Positions 1 to 10,499 of a stretch of DNA of 64,000 nt are shown one piece after another. Position numbers and translations under genes: made by a program. Source of the stretch: Roseiarcus sp963784805. GTDB lineage: Bacteria > Pseudomonadota > Alphaproteobacteria > Rhizobiales > Beijerinckiaceae. Each line of letters opens with the position of its first letter. Position 1 is the stretch's first letter. Under the pieces are notes generated by a model. That model ran no database searches. It was not told the origin of the DNA and was given only the letters and a program-made list of their open reading frames with translations. The stretch covers positions 62,001 through 126,000 of the forward strand of contig CAWASR010000025.1 of NCBI GenBank assembly GCA_963784805.1, written 5' to 3'.

Positions 1-441
1 GGCCTCGCGCATGTGCGCCGGGACCGGCCGCGCTCCGGTAAACTCGATCATGGAGCGATAGATCGGAAAGCCGGGGTCGGGATAGACGATGTCGGCGCCC
101 TTCTCTCCGAACATCAGGATCGCCATGAACATCGTCACCTTGCCGCCGGGCACGATCAGGACGAGGTCGGGCGAGACCTCGACCCCAAGCCGGCGATGAA
201 GGTCCCCGGAGACCGCCTCGCGCAAAGGGGCGATTCCGGTCGCGTCGGTATAGCCGTGCTCGCCGTCGCGCAACGCCTTGACGGCGGCCTCGACGATATG
301 CGGGGGCGTTTTGAAGTCGGGCTGGCCGATGCCGAGATTGATGATGTCGCGGCCCTGCCGCTGCAGTTCGGCCGCCCGCGCGAGAACGGCGAACGCGTTC
401 TCCTCGCCAATTCGCGCGAAGGCGGGATTGACTGCGATCAT
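1..441 (-). CDS. PLP-dependent aminotransferase, class I/II (partial, C-terminus outside window)
   Basis: Read on the minus strand from an ATG at 441, the frame stays open to the window edge and gives the first 147 residues. It begins with the N-terminal arm of fold-type I aminotransferases: an INLGIGQPDF-type segment near residue 35, a GYTDATG loop near residue 63, and PGGKVTMFM and YPDPGFPIYR segments that shape the cofactor pocket. These features place it in the aspartate-aminotransferase superfamily. The substrate cannot be told because the catalytic lysine and C-terminal domain lie beyond base 1. It is transcribed in the same direction as htpG, 140 bp downstream of it. Confidence 0.85.
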   Translation of the reverse strand, partial: MIAVNPAFARIGEENAFAVLARAAELQRQGRDIINLGIGQPDFKTPPHIVEAAVKALRDGEHGYTDATGIAPLREAVSGDLHRRLGVEVSPDLVLIVPGGKVTMFMAILMFGEKGADIVYPDPGFPIYRSMIEFTGARPVPAHMREA

Positions 442-581
442 CTGGCTTCAGAGCTCCATCGGGGACAGGCTCTTTTGGCAAAGCCGGGCACGAGGGGCAA
501 GCGAAAGACGGAAGACGACGCGGCGCGGCAAGGTTGACGGACCTCGCTGGCGAGCATCCCACCCCCGAGGGTGCGACAAAC

Positions 582-2489
582 CTACCCCAGCGCCTTCTCC
601 AGCACCCGCCGCAGCCTGGCCGCGAAGGCCGGCGGATCCTCGACGTTCGCGCCCTCCATCAGCCGGGCCTCGTCGAGCATCAGCCATGCGGCGTCCTCGA
701 TCAGCGGCCGGTCCTTGCCGGCGCCGAAGCGACCGGCGAGCGCGACAGTCAAGGGGTGGGTCGGGTTGATCTCGAGGATCGGCTTGGCGCGTTCGGTAAG
801 CCGCCCATGCGCGGCGAGCATCTTCTCGAGTTGCCGGTCGGGGCCAAACTCGGGGGCGATCAGACAGGCGACGCTGTCGGTCAGGCGCTCCGAGGCGCGA
901 ACCTCCGCGACCTCGTCCCCCAGCGTCTGCTTGAAGAAGGCGAACAGCGTCGCCACTTCGCCGGTCGCCTCGGCCGGGGCGTTCGCCCCCTCGACGAGCG
1001 CGATCGATTTGATGTCGGCTGCGCCCTGGCTCACCGACTTGAACGGCCTGCCGTCGAATCCCGCGGCCGTCGACACCCAGAAGGCGTCGACCGGGTCCGC
1101 GAGCAGCAGCACTTCGACGCCCCGCGCTCGGAACCCTTCGAGCTGCGGGCTCGTCGCGAGGCGTTTGGCGTCGTCGCCGGTGAGATAGTAGATCGCCGTC
1201 TGGTTCTCGCGCAGCGAGGCGACATATTGCGCCAGCGTCCGGTCGCCTGCCGGATTGGTAGTGGAAACGAAACGAGCGATCTTGAACAGGCCGTCGCGGC
1301 GCTCCGGGTCCTCGTACAGACCTTCCTTGATGACCGGGCCGAAATGCTCCCAGACCTTGGCGAACTTCTCCGGTTCCGTCTCGGCGAGCTTGCCGAGCTC
1401 CTGCACAATGCGGTTGGTCACCCCCTTGCGGATCGCCGCGAACACCGCGCTTTCCTGGATCAACTCGCGCGAGACGTTGAGCGGCAGGTCGGCGCTGTCG
1501 ACGACCAGCCGCACGAAGCGCAGCCAGCCGGGAAGAATGTCGGAATCCTCGGTGATGAGCACGCGCCGCACGTACAGCTTGTTGCGGCCCTTGCGCGAAG
1601 GATCGAACAGATCGAACGGCCGCGAGCCGGGAACGAAGGCGAGCACGGTATATTCGTGTCTCCCTTCCGCGCGCCAGTGCGTCGTCAGCGCCGGTTCGTC
1701 GTACTGGCCGGAGAGGCCGCGGTAGAATTCGGCATATTCCTCGGGGGTCACTTCGGATTTCGGCTTGGCCCAGATCGCCGCGCCGTCGGCGATGCGGCGC
1801 GCCACGCCGCCGGTCTTGTCGATGATGTCGATCGGCACCGCGACCGCGCCGGAATGCTCGCGCACCACGCGCTCGAGACGGTGGGCGTTGGAAAACTCAT
1901 GGCTGGCGTCGTTGAGATGGAGGATGACGCGGGTTCCATGCTGAGGCGCGGATTCGAGCGCCAGCGGGGCGATGGTGAAAGAGCCCTTGCCGTCGGACGA
2001 CCAGCGCCAGGCCTCGTTGGTCCCGGCCCGCCGGGTCTCGACCACAACCTCGTCGGCGACCATGAAGGCGGAATAAAAGCCGATGCCGAACTGGCCGATG
2101 AGGGCGGACGCCTCCTTGTTCGCCTCCTCGGTCGCGAGCTTGTCGAGGAAGGCCTTGGTGCCCGAGCGGGCGATGGTGCCGAGCCCCTCGGTCAGGTCCT
2201 CGCGGCTCATGCCGACGCCGTTGTCGGAAACTGTCAGGGTCTTGGCGTCGGGGTTGAGCGCAATCGTGATGACGAACGGGCCGCCGCTTTCGATCAACTC
2301 CGGCGACGCGATCGCTTCGTAGCGCAATTTCTCGCAGGCGTCGGCGGCGTTGGAGACCAACTCGCGGACAAAAATATCGCGGTCGGAATAGACCGAATGG
2401 ACCATGAGATGCAGCAGGCGCGAAACGTCGGCCTCGAAGCTTTGCGTTTTTGCGGCCTCGTCAGTCGGGGTCTGGGCGTCGGCGGTCAA
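582..2489 (-). CDS. htpG: Molecular chaperone HtpG (bacterial Hsp90)
   Basis: Encodes 635 residues, the normal HtpG length. It is an ATP-dependent cytosolic dimeric chaperone. The GHKL ATPase domain is clear: ELVSNAADA at residues 43-51 carries the catalytic Glu and the Mg-binding Asn, DNGVGM lies at 89-94, and GTIARSGT and a GQFGIGFYS lid glycine motif follow. The middle and C-terminal dimerisation domains fill the rest, including the conserved LNVSRE segment. The start is an ATG about 55 nt below a good heat-shock promoter match (see 2552-2580), which supports both identity and control. The very long plus-strand frame covering this gene is a high-GC shadow. Confidence 0.97.
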   Translation of the reverse strand: MTADAQTPTDEAAKTQSFEADVSRLLHLMVHSVYSDRDIFVRELVSNAADACEKLRYEAIASPELIESGGPFVITIALNPDAKTLTVSDNGVGMSREDLTEGLGTIARSGTKAFLDKLATEEANKEASALIGQFGIGFYSAFMVADEVVVETRRAGTNEAWRWSSDGKGSFTIAPLALESAPQHGTRVILHLNDASHEFSNAHRLERVVREHSGAVAVPIDIIDKTGGVARRIADGAAIWAKPKSEVTPEEYAEFYRGLSGQYDEPALTTHWRAEGRHEYTVLAFVPGSRPFDLFDPSRKGRNKLYVRRVLITEDSDILPGWLRFVRLVVDSADLPLNVSRELIQESAVFAAIRKGVTNRIVQELGKLAETEPEKFAKVWEHFGPVIKEGLYEDPERRDGLFKIARFVSTTNPAGDRTLAQYVASLRENQTAIYYLTGDDAKRLATSPQLEGFRARGVEVLLLADPVDAFWVSTAAGFDGRPFKSVSQGAADIKSIALVEGANAPAEATGEVATLFAFFKQTLGDEVAEVRASERLTDSVACLIAPEFGPDRQLEKMLAAHGRLTERAKPILEINPTHPLTVALAGRFGAGKDRPLIEDAAWLMLDEARLMEGANVEDPPAFAARLRRVLEKALG

Positions 2490-2551
2490 GGTTTTGCCTC
2501 GTCAACTGGGATCATCGATCGGGGAAGCCGCGCGCGGCGCGACGAGTGCAG

Positions 2552-2580
2552 ATATCGTCGCCTCAGGGCATGGATTCAAG
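2552..2580 (-). promoter_or_regulatory. Putative sigma-32 (RpoH) heat-shock promoter of htpG
   Basis: On the minus strand a CTTGAA hexamer (2575-2580) is followed after exactly 17 bases by CGATAT (2552-2557). This resembles the alphaproteobacterial RpoH pattern CTTGAA-N17-C(C/T)ATAT. It sits about 60 bases before the htpG start, in the 151-bp gap behind the bolA-like gene. HtpG is a classic RpoH target, so context and motif agree. The second hexamer deviates at one or two positions and no transcript start is known. Confidence 0.5.
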
Positions 2581-2640
2581 ACCGGATTTCGAGGTGAAAA
2601 GCCTGGCCTGAACGCAAGCCGCTTCCCAGCCAGTCCAAGT

Positions 2641-2871
2641 CTATCCCTCCGACGTCTGCAGAGCCAGCGCGTGCAATTCCCCGCCCATGCGGCCTTTGAG
2701 CGCCGCGTAGACCATCTGGTGCTGCTGGACCCGGCTCCTGCCCTTGAAGGCTGAGGAGACGACGCTGGCGGCGTAATGGTTTCCATCTCCCGCCAGGTCC
2801 TTCACCTCGACCCGGGCGTCGGGAAAAGCCTCGCGGATCATGGTCTCAATCTCTTTTAGCGACATGGCCAT
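2641..2871 (-). CDS. BolA/IbaG family protein
   Basis: A 76-residue protein with the compact BolA fold: an N-terminal helix (SLKEIETMIREAFPDA), the strand with a GDGNHYAASVVSSAF stretch, and the HQMVYAALKG helix with LHALALQT at the end. BolA proteins of this type bind [2Fe-2S] clusters together with monothiol glutaredoxins and act in iron-sulfur trafficking or stress response. In many alphaproteobacteria a monothiol glutaredoxin gene follows directly; here htpG follows instead, so the partner must be elsewhere. The start overlaps the preceding small gene by 26 bases, suggesting translational coupling in a purL-led unit. Confidence 0.88.
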   Translation of the reverse strand: MAMSLKEIETMIREAFPDARVEVKDLAGDGNHYAASVVSSAFKGRSRVQQHQMVYAALKGRMGGELHALALQTSEG

Positions 2872-3090
2872 GCTGATTGCGCTCCTGAATGATTTGGGTC
2901 GCCTCGTCCTCGTCGCGGGCTTCGGCCTCGAGCCGCGCGACCACGTCCTCGGCGGGCTCGACCGCGGCGATGGTCACGCCGTCGGTCATGAGGATCGCGC
3001 AGTCGGCCGGATCGGCGGCGCTGATGGCGACGACATGTTCGGGCCGCAGATAGGCGAAGCCCGCCTTGGTTTTGACGATCACGAACGGAA

Positions 3091-3094
<4 letters not shown>
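2846..3094 (-). CDS. Small conserved-looking protein of unknown function between purL and bolA
   Basis: An 82-residue protein starting at an ATG that overlaps the purL stop codon in an ATGA arrangement (3091-3094), a strong sign of translational coupling. The N-terminal half alternates hydrophobic strands (FVIVKTKAGFAYLRPEHVVA), and the C-terminal third is highly charged with acidic and basic residues, probably helical. No signal peptide or membrane segment is visible. I do not recognise a named family. It could be a small beta-barrel-like adaptor of the sort that reads as a short DUF. It is embedded between purL and the bolA-like gene, which makes it a genuine gene in spite of its size. Confidence 0.7.
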
Positions 3095-5304
<2,210 letters not shown>

Positions 5305-5359
5305 CGGCCGTCTCTCATGAAGTAAGAAATCCGCCCCGCCCAATAGCCGCCGCTGGCGA

Positions 5360-5430
5360 CGATCTCAACTCCCCCTCGCCCAACCGTGGAGAGGATGGCG
5401 CCGAAAGGCCGCCGGGTGAGGGTTTTCACC
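5360..5430. repeat. Possible dispersed intergenic repeat between purL and mutL
   Basis: The short gap contains, on the minus strand, a CCCTCACCCGGCGGC block followed by CCTCTCCACGG and GGGCGAGGGGGAG. Blocks of this composition recur in intergenic regions of many rhizobial genomes, and the GGCGCC/GGCCGCC segments can fold into a GC-rich hairpin. It overlaps the last codons of mutL slightly. I see no second full copy in this window, so the assignment rests on resemblance only. Confidence 0.3.
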
Positions 5431-7207
5431 GCCGCCCGAACAGCCGCTCGATGTCGCCGAGCTTGAGCTCGACATAGGTCGGGCGGCCGTGGTTGCACTG
5501 GCCGGCGCCGGGCGTCGCCTCCATTTCGCGCAACAGCGCGTTCATTTCCTCCGGCCGCAAGGCCCGGCCGGAACGCACCGAATGCCGGCAGGCGAACGTC
5601 GCAAGCCAATGATCGAGCCGGCGCGCGAGGCTTTGGGCGCCGTCCTCGGCGGAAAGATCGGCGGCGAGATCGCGCAGCAGGCCGGCGAGATCGCCTCCAG
5701 CAAGGACCGCCGGCGCCTCGCGCACCAGCACCGCGCCGGGGCCAAAGCCCTCGACCACGAGGCCGAGCGCCGCCAGTTCCTCAAAATGGCTCTCGATCCG
5801 CGCCGCTTCGTCCGGATCCAGATCGACCACAAGGGGCGCCAGGAGCGCCTGCCGCTCGATCCCGGCGCCGTCGCGCTGGCGCTTGAGCTTCTCGTAGACG
5901 ATGCGTTCGTGCGCGGCGTGCTGGTCGACAATGACGAGGCCATCGCTCGTCTGGGCGATGATGTAGTTCTCATGCGCCTGCGCGAGGGCGGCTCCGAGCG
6001 GGGCGGCAAGGTCGCGCTCGGCGACGAAGGCGGCGGGCGCGGCGGCGGAGGGGGCAAGACCGGCGAAGCTCGCCTGCGCCGGCTCGGCGAAGCCCGGCGC
6101 CGCGGGCGAGGCGCGCCAGTCCCAGCCGCCGGAGGGCGGCGCGGGCCTGAAAGCCTGCGGCGGGCGCATGGCGAGAATCGTCGCCGTCCCGCCGGTGGTC
6201 GTCGCGCGGTGCAGGGCCTCGCTGAGGCGCTGCTTGACCGCGCCGACGACCAATCCGCGCACGAGGCCCGAATCGCGAAACCGCACCTCGGCCTTGGCAG
6301 GATGAACGTTGACGTCGACCTCGCTGGGCTCGCATTCGACATAGAGCGCGACCACGGCATGACGGTCGGAGGGCAGGAAATCCATGTAGGCCGCCCTCAG
6401 CGCGCCGGAAAGCGTCTTGTCGCGCACCGCGCGGCCGTTGACGAAGGCGAATTGCCGCAAGGCGTTCGGCCGGCTGAAGGTCGGCAGGCCGATGCGGCCG
6501 GTCAGGCGCACGCCCTCGCGGCGCGCGTCGACGCCAAGCGAATTGGCGGCGAATTCATCACCCAGCGCCTGGCGCAGGCGTTCGGCCCGCCCCGCCTCGC
6601 CGGCCGCGCAGGCCGGCCAGTCGAAGGCGGCGCCGATGTCGGTGGCGAAGGAAAAGCGGGTCTCGGGATGGCTCAGCGCCAGCCGTCTGACGATGTCGGA
6701 GGCGGCCTGCGCCTCGGCGCGATCGGATTTCAAGAATTTGAGCCGCGCCGGCGTAGCAGCGAAAAGATCGCGCGCCTCGACCCGCGTGCCCTGGCTCGAC
6801 GCGCAGGGCTCGATTGCGCTCTTGACCCCGTCCTCGACCACGAGCCTGAGGCCGTTCGGCGCCCCTTCCGCACGGGTGCGGATTTCGAGCCGCGAAACGG
6901 AGGCGATCGAAGGCAGGGCCTCGCCGCGGAAGCCGAAACTGGCGATCTGGGTCAGGTTGCCGTCGGGAAGCTTCGAGGTCGCGTGGCGTTCGACGCTTAA
7001 AGTCAGGTCAGCCTCGTCCATGCCGCGCCCGTCATCGACGACCCGGATCAGCCGCCGCCCGCCGGCCTCGATCGCGACCTCGATCCTCTTCGCTCCAGCG
7101 TCGAGCGCGTTCTCGACCAGTTCCTTGATCGCCGCCGCCGGACGCTCGACCACCTCGCCGGCGGCGATGCGGTCGATGGTGAGCGGATCAAGACGGCAAA
7201 TCGGCAT
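5426..7207 (-). CDS. mutL: DNA mismatch repair protein MutL
   Basis: Encodes 593 residues. The GHKL ATPase N-terminus is complete: AAGEVVERP near residue 16, ELVENALDAGA at 29-39, DDGRGM at 58-63 and FGFRGEAL at 91-98. After a Pro/Ala-rich linker (about 345-400) the C-terminal domain carries DQHA-x2-E-x4-E at 428-439. That is the metal-binding nicking-endonuclease signature found in organisms without MutH, together with ACRHSV and CNHGRP near the end. It therefore should be the latent endonuclease of methyl-independent mismatch repair. It lies upstream of purL in the same direction. Confidence 0.96.
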   Translation of the reverse strand: MPICRLDPLTIDRIAAGEVVERPAAAIKELVENALDAGAKRIEVAIEAGGRRLIRVVDDGRGMDEADLTLSVERHATSKLPDGNLTQIASFGFRGEALPSIASVSRLEIRTRAEGAPNGLRLVVEDGVKSAIEPCASSQGTRVEARDLFAATPARLKFLKSDRAEAQAASDIVRRLALSHPETRFSFATDIGAAFDWPACAAGEAGRAERLRQALGDEFAANSLGVDARREGVRLTGRIGLPTFSRPNALRQFAFVNGRAVRDKTLSGALRAAYMDFLPSDRHAVVALYVECEPSEVDVNVHPAKAEVRFRDSGLVRGLVVGAVKQRLSEALHRATTTGGTATILAMRPPQAFRPAPPSGGWDWRASPAAPGFAEPAQASFAGLAPSAAAPAAFVAERDLAAPLGAALAQAHENYIIAQTSDGLVIVDQHAAHERIVYEKLKRQRDGAGIERQALLAPLVVDLDPDEAARIESHFEELAALGLVVEGFGPGAVLVREAPAVLAGGDLAGLLRDLAADLSAEDGAQSLARRLDHWLATFACRHSVRSGRALRPEEMNALLREMEATPGAGQCNHGRPTYVELKLGDIERLFGRR

Positions 7208-7435
7208 CGGGATAAAGGCCTCGCCATCTTATCGCATTGAAGGGGCGCCGCAGGGAAGCAGGGACTCATCCCTCTCCCACTGGCGCAGAAAGGTTGGGCT
7301 GAAGGACTGCTCGGCGAGTTCTGCTGAGTCACGACTTTCACAGATTCGCGCAGCTTTGAGATTTGCCGCTTTGCTGATTCGGCCGAATGGCGAATGGCGT
7401 GAGCGGCGCCCGCGGTCTCACGAGGGACGTTGCGG

Positions 7436-7648
7436 TCAGCGCCGGCGTCTCGCCGTCTTGCCCTTGCGGACGCAGCAGCCCTCGCCTTCCGGTTGAGGCG
7501 CCCTGGACGGCTGCGGCGCGGGCCAAACCGCGTTGTCGCTCGCGCGCTGATAGCGAACGCCCGTAAAGAAAATAATTTGCGCGTCCCCGTCAGAAGGCAT
7601 TTTGCCCCCAACGGGTCCCCCCGGCCGGAAGACGATGATATTGTTCAT
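7436..7648 (-). CDS. Short protein with IIFFTGVRYQR motif
   Basis: A 70-residue product beginning MNNIIVFRP at an ATG preceded by a G-rich stretch. The core IIFFTGVRYQR is a pattern I recall from short uncharacterised proteins annotated across Hyphomicrobiales, where a similar hydrophobic strand plus basic turn recurs near a variable Pro-rich part and a basic tail. The C-terminus here is Arg/Lys-rich (KGKTARRRR). No function is known to me. A slightly longer start exists at 7660. It stands alone upstream of mutL, separated by about 230 bases in which I see no further feature. Confidence 0.6.
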   Translation of the reverse strand: MNNIIVFRPGGPVGGKMPSDGDAQIIFFTGVRYQRASDNAVWPAPQPSRAPQPEGEGCCVRKGKTARRRR

Positions 7649-7779
7649 GGCCGCCCCCAAATTGCGCCGGGATCAACCGGCCAAATGATTCGGAATTTCG
7701 GGGAGCGAAGGTTAATACTTCGTCAATAAGCTCACACTAACTTTACGATAAACTTTGTCCAGTCCGGCGGTCCGTTTTC

Positions 7780-8925
7780 GTGCAAGACCTCACGCTCTCA
7801 GCCTTCCCGTTCCTGACCTCTCTGGCGGCGAGCGAGAGTCCCCGCGATCGCAGGATTTGGCTGCGGGTGGCCAGCGACCATTTCGTCGCAAGCCAGGCGA
7901 ACGATCCCGGGGCGATCGGACGGTTCGCCGACGCGATGGCGTCGCGCCTGGAAGTCGCGGACCCGGTTACCCGCCTCGAAATCGCGCGCAAACTCGCGCC
8001 TTGCCCGCGAACGCCGGTCAGATTGCTGGCGCTGTTCGATTCGGTCGACTCGGAGGCCGGCGACTACACTCTTCAACACGCGGTCGCCTACAATCGCGGC
8101 GCTCTCGCGCGAGCCATCGGGCGCGGCGCCCGGCGCGCAATCGCGATCGCCAGGCGCAATAATCTCGACCCCACCCTGGTCGGCATTCTTGCCGGGAGCG
8201 AAGACGTCGACGTCCTGACCGCGCTGGCGGCAAATCCCTCGGCGCCTCTTGAAGGCGCGGTCCTGGCGCGTCTGATTTGGCGGGCTCGCAGACAGACCGA
8301 AGAGGTCGGCGAGCGTCGACTCGCCGACGCGCTGCTCGAACGCAGGCCGGCGCAACCTGAAAACGCCGCGCTGTTTCTGGTCGCAACCCCAAGCCAGCGG
8401 GTGGAGATCCTGCTCGCGGTTCAGCGCGCCCAACTCGGCCGCCCGCCAAGTTCGCTGATCGCCGCGCAGCCGATGAAGCTCGATGAACTGGAGCTGGCTG
8501 CGGTCTCCCGCCGGCCCGACAGGTTTCTCGCCACGCTCGCGGAAGCTTTGGATTGCGACCTGGGGTTGGCGCGACGGATCGTCGAGGACCCCTCGGGCGA
8601 GCCGCTCGCGGTCGCCTTGGCCGCCCTGGGCGCAGCCAACGACGTCCTGGTGCGGGTGTTGATCTCCAACGACCTGTCGGCGGGCGACAGCTACCAGCGC
8701 ATTCGCGCGCTGGCGCGTCTCAACAACGCGCTCAACCGAAACGCCGCCATGCTGGTGATCGCGGCCTTGCGCGGCGACCCGCTGAGCCGCCGGCGCCCTC
8801 AAGCGCCGGTCGACAGCCTGGGCGCGACCCCGGCTGCGCGCGCGCCGTCGTCGCGCCTGACCAGTCCGGCGCCTGCGGCCGCGCGCCCGCCGGCCGCGGC
8901 GCAGGAGCGCTTCGACGCGGCCTGA
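7780..8925 (+). CDS. DUF2336 domain-containing protein
   Basis: A 381-residue, all-helical, soluble protein with repeated short motifs of the form LA-x-NPSAPLEGAVLARL, typical of the alphaproteobacterial DUF2336 family, whose helical repeats resemble HEAT/ARM arrays. Its N-terminal FLTSLAASESPRDRRIWLRVASDHFV and ADAMASRLEVADPVTRLEIARKLA segments fit the family well. The last 60 residues are Pro/Ala-rich and disordered. Molecular role is unknown; some members are linked to cell-cycle or surface regulation, which is inference here. A degenerate CtrA-like TTAA-N7-TCAA lies at 7712-7726 upstream. The gene is followed 30-60 bases later by the periodic CCAAG repeat. Confidence 0.82.
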   Translation: MQDLTLSAFPFLTSLAASESPRDRRIWLRVASDHFVASQANDPGAIGRFADAMASRLEVADPVTRLEIARKLAPCPRTPVRLLALFDSVDSEAGDYTLQHAVAYNRGALARAIGRGARRAIAIARRNNLDPTLVGILAGSEDVDVLTALAANPSAPLEGAVLARLIWRARRQTEEVGERRLADALLERRPAQPENAALFLVATPSQRVEILLAVQRAQLGRPPSSLIAAQPMKLDELELAAVSRRPDRFLATLAEALDCDLGLARRIVEDPSGEPLAVALAALGAANDVLVRVLISNDLSAGDSYQRIRALARLNNALNRNAAMLVIAALRGDPLSRRRPQAPVDSLGATPAARAPSSRLTSPAPAAARPPAAAQERFDAA

Positions 8926-8954
8926 CGCCCACGCGGCGGACTTACTCATGAAGG

Positions 8955-9110
8955 GCGTGTTATATCGGCCGCGCCAAATTATTCCAAGCGAATCCAAGCC
9001 GGGCCAAGAAAAACCAAGCGAATCCAAGCAAAAAGAAGCTTGGATTCGCTTGGATTTCCTTGGATTCTGTCGTGCGAATCGGGGCTTTTCAGGGGCTTAC
9101 GGCGAACCCA
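8955..9110 (+). repeat. CCAAG periodic repeat element, copy 1
   Basis: Five CCAAG words stand at 8984, 8994, 9004, 9014 and 9024, exactly 10 bases apart. They are followed by three CTTGG words at 9039, 9049 and 9059, also 10 apart. The inner part is a perfect 16-bp inverted repeat (9014-9029 with 9038-9053) around an 8-base A-rich loop, and the outer words extend the pairing. A conserved tail reaching GGGGCTTACGGCGAA follows to about 9108, and CCAAATTATT precedes the array. A closely similar element lies at 54248-54423 in the same orientation, likewise shortly after a plus-strand stop codon. Confidence 0.85.
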
Positions 9111-9419
9111 ATCGAAAAAAAAATCATCAGGGCTAATAAGAACCATTTAATTTGTGTGATATGCGCCCGCGCGGGCCGAACAAACGGCTTCCGCCCCCGT
9201 CCCTCAGCCTTGCGCTGGCGATCGCTTTGACCATGACGAGAGGCACGCTAACACGGCTTTTGATTTTCAGCAAAGAATTGCTGGGCGTTTTTAGCGGCGG
9301 CTGTCGGTCGGCCGTTCGCCGGTCGCGCCTTCGATCCCCTATCGTCATCGCCGTCCCCGGATCGAGTTCGGGGAGGATGCGGTGTCAAGCTGCTCGCCGG
9401 ACGGGCCGCGCCGCCGAGT
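9111..9419. other. Non-coding gap with a small GC palindrome
   Basis: No convincing gene is seen. An A-run at 9115-9123 follows the repeat element. At about 9355-9375 TCCCCG and CGGGGA flank a short loop inside a segment reading like a rhizobial intergenic palindrome. Short open frames on both strands here lack family signatures, good start sites or conservation by eye. Confidence 0.4.
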
Positions 9420-10001
9420 TCAGCCCAACGCCGTCAACATTGTCGGGGCGAACAAGCCCAGCGCCATCAGCGCCGCGCCGATGACCCCTAAGCCGACGCT
9501 GAACCAGATCAGCGCCGCGATCCCGGTGATGATAGCGGCCGACGCCAGCACGATAGCGATCTGGATCAGACCGCTGCCGAGTTCATAATGCGCCAGCCGG
9601 CGATTTGCGGTTTCCCGGCGCTCGGCCGCCGCTTTGGCCCGCTCCTGGATCGCGTCCAGGCTGTCTTCCGGCTTCCTGGGGTCCTTTTCGAACCGCGCGA
9701 CGGTCGCCCTGAAAGCCTGGATCTGTTTTTCGAACGCCTCTTGCGCCTTGGGATCGCTGACGGCGGTCCTTTGCGCTTCGAGCATCTGGGACGCGGTTTC
9801 GACCACGGTCGATCGAATCCTCTTGGCCTGGTAGAAATTGAACAAATCCGAAGATTCGATGTTCTTTTCCATCGACAGGTGCTGGGCGTTTTTCGCCCCG
9901 GCCTCGGCCAGAGCCAGCAACAGCGCCAGAATCGCGATAATGAGCGCGACAGTACGGTCTTTTTCTTTCGCCTCGACGGCGGATTCTGTGGCCTCAGACA
10001 T
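9420..10001 (-). CDS. DUF4337 family membrane protein
   Basis: A 193-residue protein. One membrane helix lies near the N-terminus (VALIIAILALLLALAEAG, about residues 18-36). A charged helical middle contains the family-like stretch NIESSDLFNFYQAKRIRST. Two more membrane helices lie at the C-terminus (about 140-190). This layout matches DUF4337, a bacterial inner-membrane family without known activity. The ATG at 10001 is chosen over a TTG one codon upstream. The next gene upstream overlaps it by eight bases, so the two are probably co-transcribed. Confidence 0.8.
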   Translation of the reverse strand: MSEATESAVEAKEKDRTVALIIAILALLLALAEAGAKNAQHLSMEKNIESSDLFNFYQAKRIRSTVVETASQMLEAQRTAVSDPKAQEAFEKQIQAFRATVARFEKDPRKPEDSLDAIQERAKAAAERRETANRRLAHYELGSGLIQIAIVLASAAIITGIAALIWFSVGLGVIGAALMALGLFAPTMLTALG

Positions 10002-10419
10002 CAATCATCCCCCTCGCTCGTGTTTGAAACTGACCTTTGATCGCCGCCTTGAATGTCGGGCCCCGACCCGGCGCGGTCATTGGCTGCCCGAATCCGAAGA
10101 TGCGCTTCCAATCGTCCTTCGCGCCGACGAGGCGCCAGCCGTTCATCTTCGCCTGGCCCAAGAGCAGCCGAGCGAACGCGCCCATCTTGGCGCCGGGCGA
10201 GCCCGTCTCCGGTTCATAGTCTTGTTCGCGCCCTGCGTCGTCATGCGGAACGTTTATCGTCGGCGACGCTCCTTCGCTCGCTTTTGGGCGCTCCGGCAAA
10301 GGCAGATCGAGGAACGCCCGGAGCGCGCGCCGCTCCAGGCCCTCGGGCAGCGTTCGCCGCCGCGCGGCGCGCGCCTCGCCAAGGGCTTGCGAAACCTGAT
10401 GTTTCCGTTGAGGCTCCAT
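9994..10419 (-). CDS. Hypothetical protein upstream of the DUF4337 gene
   Basis: A 141-residue frame ending inside the start of the DUF4337 gene. The first 40 residues are rich in Arg, Leu and Glu; the middle is acidic; the last third contains FARLLLGQAKMNGWRLVGAKDDWKRIFGFGQP, which reads as a folded segment. No family recognised and no clear ribosome site before the ATG. The eight-base overlap with the next gene supports it being real, but the opposite strand is also open here, so it could be a high-GC shadow. Confidence 0.42.
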   Translation of the reverse strand: MEPQRKHQVSQALGEARAARRRTLPEGLERRALRAFLDLPLPERPKASEGASPTINVPHDDAGREQDYEPETGSPGAKMGAFARLLLGQAKMNGWRLVGAKDDWKRIFGFGQPMTAPGRGPTFKAAIKGQFQTRARGMIDV

Positions 10420-10499
10420 GTTATTCTGAGGTCAAAGGGACGAACCGCGCCGGCGGTGGATTATCGCCGGCGGATCCCGCGATGACGGAGGAAATTCCA

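Noticed and set aside
534..2597. 687-residue plus-strand open frame over htpG
   Set aside because: It is the antisense of a clear HtpG coding region; composition is Arg/Gly/Leu-rich with no motifs. High GC keeps antisense frames open.
8948..9136. Short plus-strand frame through repeat copy 1, and 54251-54481 through copy 2
   Set aside because: The frames differ in phase between copies, so the DNA, not a protein, is conserved.
9152..9484. 110-residue plus-strand frame in the gap before the DUF4337 gene
   Set aside because: No motif, no ribosome site, overlaps the DUF4337 3' end, Ser/Arg/Pro-rich shadow composition.
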